From assembly GCA_032164245.1 (NCBI GenBank), contig JAVMKO010000002.1, positions 59,119,840 to 59,183,839 on the forward strand: a stretch of DNA of 64,000 nt, read 5' to 3'. Shown here piece by piece: positions 9,970 to 21,345 of the stretch. The DNA comes from Sternotherus odoratus. Taxonomy: Eukaryota; Chordata; Testudines; Kinosternidae. The position numbers were made by a program, and so were the translations under genes. The notes below the pieces were generated by a model. The model did not search any database and had not been told where the DNA came from. It worked only from the letters and a program-made list of their open reading frames with translations. How positions within the stretch are numbered: the first letter of the stretch is position 1; each line of letters begins with the position of its first letter.

Positions 9970-10871
9970 CTTGGACTGTAAGTAATTTCAAGGAGGAACT
10001 ATCTTTTCACATATGCCTGTACAGTACCTATTACAGTGGGATCATGGCCAATTTAGCTGTTGTTGCGACATAAATAATAGTAATAATAATTTTTAATAAT
10101 AATTAATAAATTGGTTCCCACCATGAAATAATGTAAAATATCAAACCCAACTCAAATATATTACTTAGCTGAATGCTAAAATAGACCTACAGATAAAGAA
10201 CTACAACATATAAGGCTAAGAATATACTTCAATACATTTTTAAGCTACATAACACCTCAAATATAAGGGCACAGAATATACAAATGTTCAGGATTTATGT
10301 TAAAAGAGTGGAGTAAATACAGGGAGAACTAATTACAAGAAAATAGCTACAAACACAAGGTGTAAGTTACTGGGACAGGGCAATAACACAAAGGGTTTAA
10401 CCATGTTCAAGAGCCAGCCATGGCCCTGACCTTCCTATCAAATTGACACATGCCGTCCCTTGTATTCCCTCAGAGGCCCATTGACTTCACTGGAGTTTTT
10501 CACAGGGACTTTTCTGTCTTCACTGCTCTGATTATAGGATTGGGGCCTACAGTGGTTTCCTGAGAATGATGGAACTAAGAGGAATAGTTTACAGGTATAC
10601 AGGCTTTACAGGTGGTTCAATGGCTTTCAGCACCCTGTTTTAAAAATTGTTCCAATGCCACAGGACAAAGAGCTCTCTCATAAAAATCTCTCTCCTTGTT
10701 ATGGAAATGAAGTAATTTTAAACAACTATTCAGAGAAATACCAGAACCCTTAATTTAATGTTAGTCAAGCTTACTTTTATCAATAAACAAAACTATAAAA
10801 AATTAGAAAATGCAAAGTTAAGGATTAAAAAATATTAAGAGTCTGAAAAAATCAAACGCTCTCAAGTTAGC
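9970..10871. other. Unassigned DNA with a small AAT-rich tract
   Basis: A TAA/AAT-rich low-complexity tract lies at about 10070-10115. Nothing else is recognised. Confidence 0.5.
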
Positions 10872-12355
10872 AGGGAACTCAAGGAATCAATTATGAAGAA
10901 CTTAGAGGGGAGGAAAGTGATCAGAAACAGTCAGCATGGATTCACCAAGGGCAAGTCATGCCTGACTAACCTAATTGCCTTCTATGATGAGATAACTGGC
11001 TCTGTGGATGAGGGGAAAGCAGTGGATGTGCTGTTCCTTTACTTTAGAAAAGCTTTTGATATGGGTTCCCACAGTATTCTTGCCAGCAAGTTAAAGAAAT
11101 ATGAGCTGGATGAATGGACTATAAGGTGGATAGAAAACTGGCTAGATTGTCGGGCTCAACAGATAGTGGTCAATGGCTTCATATCTAGTTGGCAGCTGGT
11201 ATCAAGTGCAGTGCCCCAAGGGTTGGTCCTGGGGCCGATTTTGTTCAATATCTTCATTAATGAAGATGGCATGGACTGCATCCTCAGCAAGTTTGCAGAT
11301 GACACTAAACTGGGAGGAATGGTAGATGGGAGGGGGGAGGGAAGGATAGTTCTGTGGTTTGCACATTGGCCTGCTAAACCCAGGGTTGTGAGTTTAATCC
11401 TTGAGGGGGGCATTTAGGGATCTGGGGCAAACAAATCTGTCAGGGGACACTACTTGGTCCTGCTAGTGAAGGCAGGGGACTGGACTTGATGATCCTTCAA
11501 GGTATATCTCCATATATTTATGTGGTGGAGGATAAGGCTAGGCTACAGAGGGACCTAGGCAAATTAGAGGATTGAGCCAAAAGAAATTTGATGAGGTTCA
11601 ACAAGGACAAGTGCAGAGTCCTGCACTTAGGACAGAAGAATCCCATTCACTGCTACAGACTAGGGACCAAATGGCTAGGCAGCAGTTCTGCAGAAAAGGA
11701 CCTAGGGATTACAGTGGATGAGAAGCTGGATATGAGTCAACAGTGTGCCCTTGTTGCCAAGAAGATTAACGGCATTTTGGGTTGTATAAGTAGGGCATTG
11801 CCAGCAGATCAAGGGATGTGATCATTCCCCTCTATTTGGCATTTGGAGTATTATGTCCAGTTTTGGGCCCCACACTATAAGAAGGATGTGGAAAAATTGG
11901 AAAGAGTCCAGCAGGGGGCAACAAAAATGATTAGGGGACTGGAGCACATGACTTATGAGGAGAGGCTGAGGGAACTGGGATTGTTTAGTCTGAAGAAGAG
12001 AAGAATGAGGGAGGATTTGATAGCTGCTTTCAACTACATGAAAGGGGGTTCTAAAGAGGACAGATCTAGACTGTTCTCAGTGGTACCAGATGACAGAACA
12101 AGGAGTAATGGTCTCAAGTTCCAGTGGGGGAAGTTTAGGTTGGATAGTAGGAAAAACGTTTTCACTAGGAGGGTTGTGAAGCACTGGAACGGGTTACTTA
12201 GGGTGGTGGTGGAATCTCCCTCTTTAGAGGTTTTTTAACATTAGACTTGACAAAGCCCTGGCTGGGATGACTTAGTTGGGGATTGGTCTTTCTTTGAGCA
12301 GGGGTTTGAACTAGATGACCTCCTAAGGTCTTTCCAACCCTGATATTCTATTCTA
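10872..12355 (+). mobile_element. CR1 LINE copy, 5' truncated, carrying a SINE
   Basis: The conceptual product shows non-LTR reverse transcriptase features: [18 protein letters not shown]-like [21 protein letters not shown], and the active site FADD at 11292-11303. The C-terminal part follows in other frames (11588-11821 and 11843-12238) after the SINE insertion and further indels. The 3' tail has GATGACCTCCTAAGGTC and ends near GATATTCTATTCTA. CR1 copies itself through RNA by target-primed reverse transcription; this copy is dead. A fuller relative is at 56346-58016. Confidence 0.88.
11335..11520 (+). mobile_element. tRNA-derived SINE, tortoise Pol III SINE type
   Basis: The head has an A-box-like TAGTTCTGTGGTTTG (about 11347-11361) and a B-box-like GGGTTGTGAGTTTAATCC (11383-11400), as expected for an internal RNA polymerase III promoter. 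The body, with CTAAACCCAGGGTTGTGAG, TACTTGGTCCTGCTAGTGAAGG and GGACTTGATGATC, matches the cryptodiran SINE as I remember it. It interrupts CR1 between GGTAGATGGG and GTGGAGGATAAGG. I cannot define a clean TSD. Confidence 0.8.
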
Positions 12356-12409
12356 GCAAAACCAACTTGCCAATTAAACCTTAATTAGTCCTCTTTTTGG
12401 TTATACCAT

Positions 12410-12500
12410 CCCGAAGACTTGGATTCTACCCCTGTCTTTTCCACTGAGTTCCTGTGTGATTCTGGGCAAGTCATTTACACCCAACTTTTGCTTCTGCAGG
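12410..12500 (+). repeat. MIR-like CORE-SINE fragment
   Basis: CTGTGTGATTCTGGGCAAGTCA is the conserved part of MIR-type SINEs. Only a fragment is recognisable. Confidence 0.55.
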
Positions 12501-12579
12501 TAACTAAAGGCTGCATCATATGCAGATCTCCTGGAGTTAGCCAGGACTCCAAGGAAAACAGTGGTGGTCTTCACCTATA

Positions 12580-12965
12580 TCCAGTAGCCTACTGGTTAGA
12601 GAACTCACATTCCAAGAGAGAATTAATCAATTCCCTAGTCTGCTTAATTTAGAGCAGGGGCTTGAACCTAGACCTTTCTGGTCTTAGCAGAGGGCCCAAA
12701 CCAGTAGACTATAGTGCTGCTACTTCTGTGCTACTTGATATGAAATAGTCACTGGAAGCTGGGTCTCATCAGTCAGTGCACTAACCATTATACTATAGTC
12801 ATTTTCATTCTCTCTGTCTCTAGTCCAGTGTCTCTAGTCCAGTGAATATTTATTTACATACAGGTGGACAGATTCAACAGGACATATTAGGAGCTACCTG
12901 CCTCAGAATGCTAAACCCAGTGGTGGGAGCATTGGCTTAGAAGACCTGGGTTCAAGTCTCTATGT
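12580..12965. repeat. Decayed tRNA-like repeats in opposite orientations
   Basis: GGGTTCAAGTCTC (12947-12959) looks like a Pol III B box following CAGTGGTGGGAGCATTGGC. An inverted version with GGGGCTTGAACCTAGACC is at about 12657-12674. Both look like pieces of a tRNA-like repeat; neither folds as a complete tRNA. Confidence 0.4.
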
Positions 12966-14860
12966 GCAGGTGGGGAGTTAGATCCAGTATTTCTCACAGG
13001 CTGTGTGAGTTCTCTAACCACTGACTATGGGACAAAAGGGGAAACCACCATTTCCTCTAGCTATGCTTTGTGTGAGTTAGGCAGACCCTCAGCATGCCTA
13101 CTGAATTGGGTCCTGAAAGCAAAATAGGTGGGGCAATGCCTAGTTTGTAAATCCCACAGGGTTTAGGCATTAGTTATGTGCCAAACTTCGTAGTGACGTC
13201 AGGACTTAGGCAGATGAGTAGCAGACATGTAGGGATCTTTGCAATGGAATTTCAGGTGTCTAAAGTGCATAGGTCCCCACCACATTAGGGAACCTAAATG
13301 TCAGACTTCAGTGCCTAAAGAGAGGTAGGTACCTTAATCTAGCTCTTTGTGCCTTAATTATTAATATTTTCCCTGGTAATAATCCTAATTACAGGGCCAA
13401 TTCTGTCTAGCCCTAACACTTAGGAGTATAATAGACACAACACCTTCTTTGGTCACTTCCTGGTCCCTATTTACTCTCCCCAGTGAAGGCTTGGTCTTTT
13501 AAACAAATATTTTTCCCAGCATGCCTTTCTAGGGCTTATCCTTTAAATCTGGTAGAGCCAAGCAACTGCAGCCCTAAAGTAACAATTTTATTAACAACTG
13601 CATCTTTCTCTCTTCCAGCTGGTAAGTATCTATTATATATTCTTCTAGTTTCCCCTTTCTTTTTACAGGGAGAATGGATACAAGGAATGTTTCCTACCCG
13701 TGCAAAGGCTGTGTAGGAGTTAAGCAGAATTGCAGCTTCTGTGCTCTTCAGAGTTGCACAAGGACTTCCCCAGTCCTGCTAACCTGGGGTCAGAAAGTAT
13801 CCCAAATGGCAAGAGGGGGACATGGTAGAGAGGGCTACAGCACACAAAAGGATACAGAGGTAGGCATGTTGTGAGTTCTGGGAGCTATTCCTGAGGAAGA
13901 ATATTTCCCACAGCAGTTTGCCTCTGCACTTCTTCTTCTTAAATGTTGTGCTTAAGTGGCCAAATCTAGCTCAGAGTGAACCTGCTATTTTTGAGGAAGC
14001 TGATTAGTGGATTCTGATTTGTAGCATTTGGGAAAGAAAAAATGTTAACAAACTCATGAACTAGCTGGTATTTGCTACCAATCCCTGAAAGGCAAACCTG
14101 CCACAAAGAGATGATAAAGTAAAAAGATTTTGATTGTCCTTTCACACCAGTTTTACCTCAGCCACTCCATTGATTTCAGTAGTGTCATTGCTGATTTACA
14201 CTAGCAAGTGAGCATTTAAAAATGAAAGAAGGATATAAAAACTACACTTTTTCCCCCACAAAGATGAAGAATAAAAGAGCTAGACTGACTTAGAGACATT
14301 GTTTCGGGATAAAGGTCTATCACTTCTGACTCCATGTTCTGCCTGAATAGTTATACAATAATTTGAGGCAGTAAATATTGTCATAAAGAGTTTGAAAGAA
14401 TATTTTTCACAATTTTAACATTTATTAACTCCTTGCCATTTCTAGCAACACCTTGGAAATATTAATTTGTGGGAACTCTACTTATAGCATGAAACATTAA
14501 AAACTCTGAATGTGCTTAAGACTTACTTAACTAATGATGATGACTGGCAGGCTTGATTAAACAGTTGTTGCTGTAATTTTCAGATGGAAACAAAACTAGA
14601 TTGAGGAGATTTGTAAATGAAGAGTTTCCCTGATTTTGTTCTTGTTCTGATTATCAGGAGAACTGAAGGGCAGGAGAATTCATTAGAACTAATCTTATGC
14701 TCCTTTTCAATAACCTAACCTTTCTACATTTCTTATTTTGTATAATTTTAATTGTGAAACAAACTACATTGCCTCTTTCTGGTTTCTTTAGTTCTTGGCT
14801 CTTAATACATTGATATTATATTTCCTCATCAAAGTCTGTGAAACTGAAAGTTGCTATTGT
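12966..14860. other. Unassigned DNA
   Basis: Scattered GGCA/CTTAGG-type short repeats near 13140-13330 and a weak palindromic CCATTGATTTCAG scrap near 14165. No gene is supported. Confidence 0.45.
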
Positions 14861-15060
14861 GACAAAGCTCCAAGTCTGTACTTGTGGGTCCTGAGTTTCC
14901 TGGCAGATTTCACTAGCCTCAGAGGCTCACTGTGACCCTCCACATGGCCCTTCTCTCTCTAGAGACAAGGTCACAGCCTATTGACATTTTCATCATAAGT
15001 CAGCGAGGAGAAGCTATCCTTCCTGGCACAGTCTCTGTAGTCTCCCAATCGCAGTGATTA
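14861..15060 (+). mobile_element. LTR fragment, TGTGACAAAGCTCC family
   Basis: It matches the first ~200 bases of the LTR at 46086-46752, from TGTGACAAAGCTCC to GCAGTGATTAATTA, with scattered differences. The remaining two thirds are absent. Confidence 0.75.
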
Positions 15061-15899
15061 ATTATTAATTTATGTTACTCAACCACCTTAATTTTGCCTG
15101 CAGGGTTGTTGCCCCAGGGAGGGCATTTTGTGACCAGATGGTAGTGGCAACAGCAAGCATACCAGGCCATACCATTACATACAAGTCACTAGAAAGATTA
15201 AGGGAATTTTTTTTGAGTCACTTTGATAGGGTATCATTGAGGAGGGAGGATTACAAGGATTGCTATCACAAGGGAGTTTCAAAATCCATTTAGATGCTGC
15301 AGGGGGTTCAGGTTTTGTGGTGTTCTATCAAGGCAGGTGGTGTGCCCAGAAATGGCATGCCATCTAGATGCAAAACAGGGTTATGCGTGATATGATTTTT
15401 TCCCATATTCACTGTGGCTATTTGGGAATCAGAGCTGGGAGATGATAGCCTTTGTTTGACAGTTGCCTCTATCTAGGAATGCCTTGTCCTTAACTCTCTC
15501 GTGGTGGCTAGAGAAGACAAGCTTTATTTAGAAAAGTTATGCTTATATCTTTTTGTTTTTCCCTTGTACTTGATGCTGGATGTGGGATGTATATGAATTT
15601 ACAACTCTAATTTTTCTAATCCGCTATTTTATTGTTCCTCTTTTACCTTCTGTTATTTTAAATGTGCATTCTAATCTTAATGGTGATATAACAGTATAGG
15701 TTCTTTGTTAGGAAAAAAATCTGAACGTAATATGCACTTACCTCCCAAATGCATGGGAAATCACCAATTTGCATAGCCTCACAGTTCATGAGGATTTATT
15801 TGTGAAGAGAGAACCTTAGTCATTTTTCCATGATATAGAGTGTTGCCATCTAACTAGATGTAGAGAATGCAGCAAGAATTGACAATTGCTGCTTAAGAA
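15061..15899. other. Unassigned DNA
   Basis: A 73-codon open stretch at 15072-15293 has no motif. Nothing else is recognised. Confidence 0.45.
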
Positions 15900-16330
15900 A
15901 ATAGAAATATAGGAACTGCTATGCTGGATCAGGCAAGAGGTTCACTTAGTCCTGTATCCAACCTCCTGGAGCTTCTGAGGAAAGTGCTAGAATTGCAGTA
16001 TTAAGCAATTATTGAATAATCTACCCAGAGGAAAGGATTCTTCTAATCCCTGTCAGTTTTAAATTGGTTCATGGTAGATCTGTGTATGTTCTTGTCCATT
16101 TCAGGGCTTAATCTTTTTTAAGAAATACTTGGACTCTACAATATCTTATGGCAGGATTCCCCACAGATTAATTTTGCACTAGAGAGAAAACTTTCATTTT
16201 TGTCCATTTTAAATGTGTCTCTTTCAAACTGCATTGGATAGTTCCTTGATTTGGTATTATGGGAAAGGGATAAGTAAACTATCGCTCATAACTTAAAATG
16301 GTGCATTTGTCCTTTTTAAGGAGTTATAAA
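15900..16330 (-). mobile_element. Ancient CR1 3' fragment, minus strand
   Basis: AACTGCTATGCTGGATCAGGC near 15916 is the reverse complement of a CR1 3' tail. The text then runs through eroded minus-strand CR1, up to a TTTTAAATGTGTCTCTTTCAAACTGCATTG stretch that matches the 3' coding end. It is more diverged than the other copies. Confidence 0.65.
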
Positions 16331-16797
16331 AGCTGAAGATGGGAAATAATCTGCAGTTCAGAGGCATGTCTGGTGAGGAATAGAAAGCTATTGATAATCT
16401 GTACTTCACAAACTTACTGGAGACTAGTCTCTAGCAATATGGCCAAAGTTAAAATTGGTCTATAAAATTACCTGTGCTCAAACAAGAAACCAATTTTCAA
16501 TTTGTTAGTAATTTATACAAGAGAGGCTAATTGAAGAAGGAAGGTTAATAGGTACTTTGATGTAAAATTCACAAAGGGCCAAATCATGTAGTCTTTTCTC
16601 AGTCTCTTTTCAGGTAAATATCACATTTATTTGAACTGGCAATGCATCAAAATTTGGAGATGTCCAGCTATTTCTAATATATTTCAGTTACCAGTGTTCA
16701 GAACAAATGTTTCTGTCCAATAATAACACTTGTAACATTGAAATTAAGTGGGGATCTTCTAAAGCTTCCTATGAGAGAAAGTATCTGTATGTGGAGT

Positions 16798-16799
<2 letters not shown>

Positions 16800-16829
<30 letters not shown>
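16800..16829. repeat. (AC)15 microsatellite
   Basis: Thirty bases of perfect AC dinucleotides. Confidence 0.95.
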
Positions 16830-16834
<5 letters not shown>

Positions 16835-19112
16835 TTGAAACAGAGCAGCCTTACTCTTGAACAACCATAATTAATCATTCTCTTAAAACAATTGCCATTG
16901 ATAGTGGAAAAATAATTACATGCAAATGATATGTGTTCTGAAGAATAGTTTGTAGCTAACGGAAAAGGATATGATGTTGACCAGGAGAGTAAAGGGTTGG
17001 TTGGCTAATCAGGAAGATGAGGTTGCTAGATCTATTCCATCTATTACTTAGAGGATGATAGCATTATAAATAAGTCCAATAAGATAAATTACTTTATTTA
17101 TAGCATATTACTATTAAAACAATGCATTTGTACTGTAAATTCTCCCAAGAACACCTGTCTGCATGTGATAAATCTGTTATAAAAGGGGAATGAACTATGA
17201 TTATGTCCAGGCTTTGCAAAATTAACCCATAACCTACTGAGCAGAGGGATAAATCTTTCTTCCCACTAAGGGTCATGCTACCCTCTTGTTGGGTGGGTAC
17301 CTTCCTTTACATGAGCACCAAGATCCCAATCTTGATATCAGAAACCTAACACACCAAAATCAATTAAAATTGGGCTACTTCAACAACAAATCAGTAAGTG
17401 TTACCTCTTCAATAAACGAATGTCTGGCAGCATACCCCCTTCCAGCCCAGTCCAAATAAATCAATTTATATTGTCCCTGCAGTGGTGGGGGGAAAGAATT
17501 CCAACTCTTTTGGGGTAGTGAAGACTGATTTTTTTTTTCACCTCCTTTTAAACTCAGTTTTATTGGTGGCTTCAGTGGGGCAGAATCATGGGTTCAAGAC
17601 TTGAAGTCCTGATATGCTTTTACTGTCATTGTATTAAAAATACTTAGCCTTGCCACTATTACCCTTCCCTGTAATCACCTCTGGTCTCTTATGAGAGGGC
17701 ACTCTTATTCCTTTTGAGTTTTGTTTTGTGTTTTGATTTATCTATATTCACTTTTGTTGCTTATGTTGTACAAAGTCAATGAACCTTTTTTAAAAACAGT
17801 CCACATTTTTTTTAATAAGAGATGAACAGTTGACTTCTCAAGGACCATGAACTTTAATTTTAAGCCTAAAATCTGTTTTGTGTTTTACCTATTAGCTTGT
17901 CAGCATTATAGCTCCTGTATTCATCTTGAGATGACAGGCATTCTATTTTTGTGTAAATTATGACTATTTCAGCACAGGCTGTGTCGAACCTGAAATCAAT
18001 AAAAGGCAGACAGAGCAACCCACATATCAATTAAAGCAAGCTTCAGAGAGTTGGTGACTAATATGGGAAACCTCTAGTATAGCACAAGCAAGGATTCCCA
18101 TTTTTCTCAGTAGAGGATAACACTTAACCACAAGACAAATGAGATATATCTGCAAATCATTTGCCACTTTTGCTGATCTCTTTGCAAAGTAACTACATCA
18201 GAAGACCTGTGGGAGGATTCTGATCGGAATGACTAATCTCATTCTGTTCTTTTGTAATAAAAATCCATTGAAAGGATGGAATGAAATTCTATTATGTTTT
18301 CCTAAAATAGTTTTACAGAACTTGAACCAAAACCTACTTCTGAACAAACCAGAACTATAAATGTATTTTGAAATCCAAACCTGAATCCAAACGTCGCAAA
18401 ATATTCCTTGTTTTTGTTAATCCAAATGAAACCCGGTTATGTGAACAGTCCCAAATTCTGGAGTGCTCATAATGCATCTGAATATTTTTATTGAGACTAC
18501 CCTTCCTTATGATACATAACAAGCAAGACATTTTCTTTGGCATTAGACTGGAAGATGGGCCTGAGCTAAAACTCTGAATTTGTTCTGTCCTGAAATTTGA
18601 TTGGGATCATGGAAATCTGAAACTGAATTTTGTTGTGTGTCCCCCATCTAATCAAAAGTGGTGCCACCTTTCTGGAAAAGTGGAAATATAAGTCAGACCT
18701 TGTTCAGCCCCATAGAAACTCTGTATGGCTGGTGGATGAAGACAACTCTCAAATGAGGCAGTAGATTTTTCTGATTGTCAATATATACTGCGTGCCATTC
18801 AAAAATAAACATTATACCATAATTAGCACATAGTAATACTTCCATTTATTCTATACTTAGGAAAGGAAATACAATATCTCTTGTGCCACTGTGTGGTAAC
18901 TATGGATAACTGTTGATGTTTTAATGTGCCAACTACTTTAAAGTGAAATGGTTCATTGCAGTGGATTATGTCGATAAATTAAAGTATGTAAATGCAAATG
19001 AAACGAGGGTTAAAATGTAGTCTTCAAGGAAAATATGCAAATAAATTGTCAATTGCAGAATGCAAAATGCTAGGAGAGATGCTGAGGTTTCTTAGGTTGG
19101 ATTTAATGTAAG
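16830..19112. other. Unassigned AT-rich DNA
   Basis: I see no gene, fold-back element or LTR here. Confidence 0.45.
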
Positions 19113-19568
19113 TGTAACAGGGTGGCTTGACCCCTTAAGGGCTAGAGGCCTTGGGACAGCCAACCCTAATTACTAAGAAGGCACACCTCATCAGGGGTCA
19201 GCTGATTCCCCTATAAAGAGCAGTGGGAAGCTGTAAGCATTGATTTTAAGAGAGATTTTTCAGAGGCTGCTGGAAATGAGTAGGCTCCAGAAAAGAAATC
19301 AGGCACTTGGGGAGTGAGACCCAGACAAGAAAGGCTAGGGAGCGACCTGGTAAGCTGGTAAACAAATGGGCTTCAGAACTTTACTTTGAATATTTGTTAA
19401 TTTAATTAACCAGAATCCCAAGAAGGGCTGTTAATAGACAGAAGGGTTGGTGAGTTACTGAAGAAACTTTTAAAGGGGGAAATTAAATCTGGGAGCCACT
19501 TGCAGGGCCATTTTCAGGCAAAGACAGGACACCTTAGAGTGGCCATACTATGACACTAAGCTGTCACA
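19113..19568 (+). mobile_element. Probable solo LTR (about 456 bp)
   Basis: It starts TGTAACAGGGTGGC and ends GCTGTCACA, with a TATA-like CCCTATAAAGAG near 19210. The layout and opening match a turtle LTR family as I recall it. No matching TSD is visible, so the ends are approximate. Confidence 0.6.
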
Positions 19569-21157
19569 GAGAGGACTTCCATGAAATAATATTCAATATA
19601 AAAGATTGAGTAAGTATTGTTAATAATTTAGGGAACCTTCTGATATATGGCAGCCCAGAAGCAACAAAATGCACTGGAAAATAAGTAACATCTGGGAAAA
19701 TGGCACTTAGCATAAAACGTTTGTCTCGTAACCCTGAACTGACAGTGTATCAGGAGCCTCTAAAAAGGAGATGGACCATTTGGATTCCAAAGCTCTGATT
19801 AACCTGCATGTTTGAGATGCAGATGTCCTGTGAGGGTCAGGCCATGGAAGAGGAGCAATTGTTAACAGTTTGATGGGCTGTCAGACATGCTATGGCAGCC
19901 AAATACAGGTCCATGTGGCAGGGACCATCCATCCATATGCACAAGCCCAAATTGTCCTTAGGGGAATGCAAACTTTCTTCTTTGTGAGATATGGTTGGTG
20001 AACATTAATTACCTTCTGGCGAGGGAAGACTCAGTGACCATAAGTTCTAGTCTTCATGGGGAACACCACCCTGTGCTATATGTGTCTACTAGCCAGTCTG
20101 CTAGCAAAAGATATCAGGCAGGAAATGGAGCTGAGGCCCCTCTCAGCAGTCATTCCCTATAAGCCAGAACCACAGGAAGAAAGGAGAATGGCTGTTCCAA
20201 GTCCTAGACGTACAGGAACATGGGGAAGGGAGCACAGGGCTACACAATTCAGGAGAGGATCAAATATCAGTCTCATATCTTAGGCCTCCTTTACACTGGA
20301 AGCTAGGGGAAAGCTTGACCTTCTCCACACCACAGAGTGATCTGTTCACCTTACAGTGAAATTACACCACAACAGAGTGTATTTTATGAAAGGGCTCTAG
20401 GATGAGAAGATCTAGCATGATGAACTCAAGCCTCATGTCAAGCAAGTGAAGGCGCACACAGTTTAGAAGAGTTGTGCCAAACATCCACCACTACACACAA
20501 GTAATGGTAAGGCCTGTTATATTAATAATAATCATTCCAAAGCAAGTGACAATGTGTGTCGGTCCACCTAAGATTAGTGGGAACACTTTGGGATATCACC
20601 CACTTAGCTTTTCTGTTCTTTATTTCAATTGAGGGGACATGATTATTGCTGTAGGGTTGGCTACTTATTTACAAAACAAATATCCTTGATTAGGTATCAT
20701 GCCTTTTCTTTTTAAGACGGATTCTATTTAGGAATCATTCTCAATTTCAATCTACCCTTTTTCTGAATCAAATAGTAAGTTTCTTTTTGAAGTTGTTTGC
20801 TTCTTGATTCCTTTAAAGCACAGTAGGACAGTATAATCATTTATTCACTGTATCACTAAATAAAGGCACTATACATTAGCTATTGAGTATAATGTGAAAT
20901 GACCCACAAGCAAAAAGGTTGAGACCTACCATTAACCCAAAGAGCAGAAATCCAGGACCCATTGATCCTAAGGTGGGCTACATAATCACTTAGGAGGGAG
21001 AAGCAAGTGAACTCTACCATTCTCGGGGAGCAGAAATGCAACAGAACTGGTGCAAGCTAGAGCAACGTGCACCATGCTGGCATGAAAAATAGTCTGAAGT
21101 AACCAAATGGCCATCTTTGCGGTTTATGAGCTCAAGATTCTAATTTTGATGTATTCA
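19569..21157. other. Unassigned DNA
   Basis: No structure recognised. A 75-codon open stretch at 20056-20283 has no motif. Confidence 0.45.
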
Positions 21158-21345
21158 TAGATTCACTGATTCTTAGACCATTATGATAGTCTAATCTGAC
21201 CTCCTGTGTAGTACAAGTCGTCATAAAACTTTCCTGAAATAATTCCTAGGGCATATCTTTTAGAAAAAAACATTGTGATTCTACAAGCAGGATATGAAGC
21301 ACTCTCTGAGGAAGGAGCTCCATTGTGGAGTTGATATAAATAGCT
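21158..21345 (-). mobile_element. CR1 3' fragment, minus strand
   Basis: The text runs from ATTCATAGATTC through AATCTGACCTCCTGTGTAGTA and AATAATTCCTAGGGCATATC, the reversed 3' end of a CR1 subfamily. Confidence 0.65.

Noticed and set aside
11347..11420. Possible tRNA gene from the A-box and B-box pattern
   Set aside because: The cloverleaf stems cannot be formed, and the text continues into a SINE body; it is a tRNA-derived retroposon.
19108..19573. Target duplication for the LTR at 19113-19568
   Set aside because: GTAAG on the left and GAGAG on the right do not match well enough to claim one.
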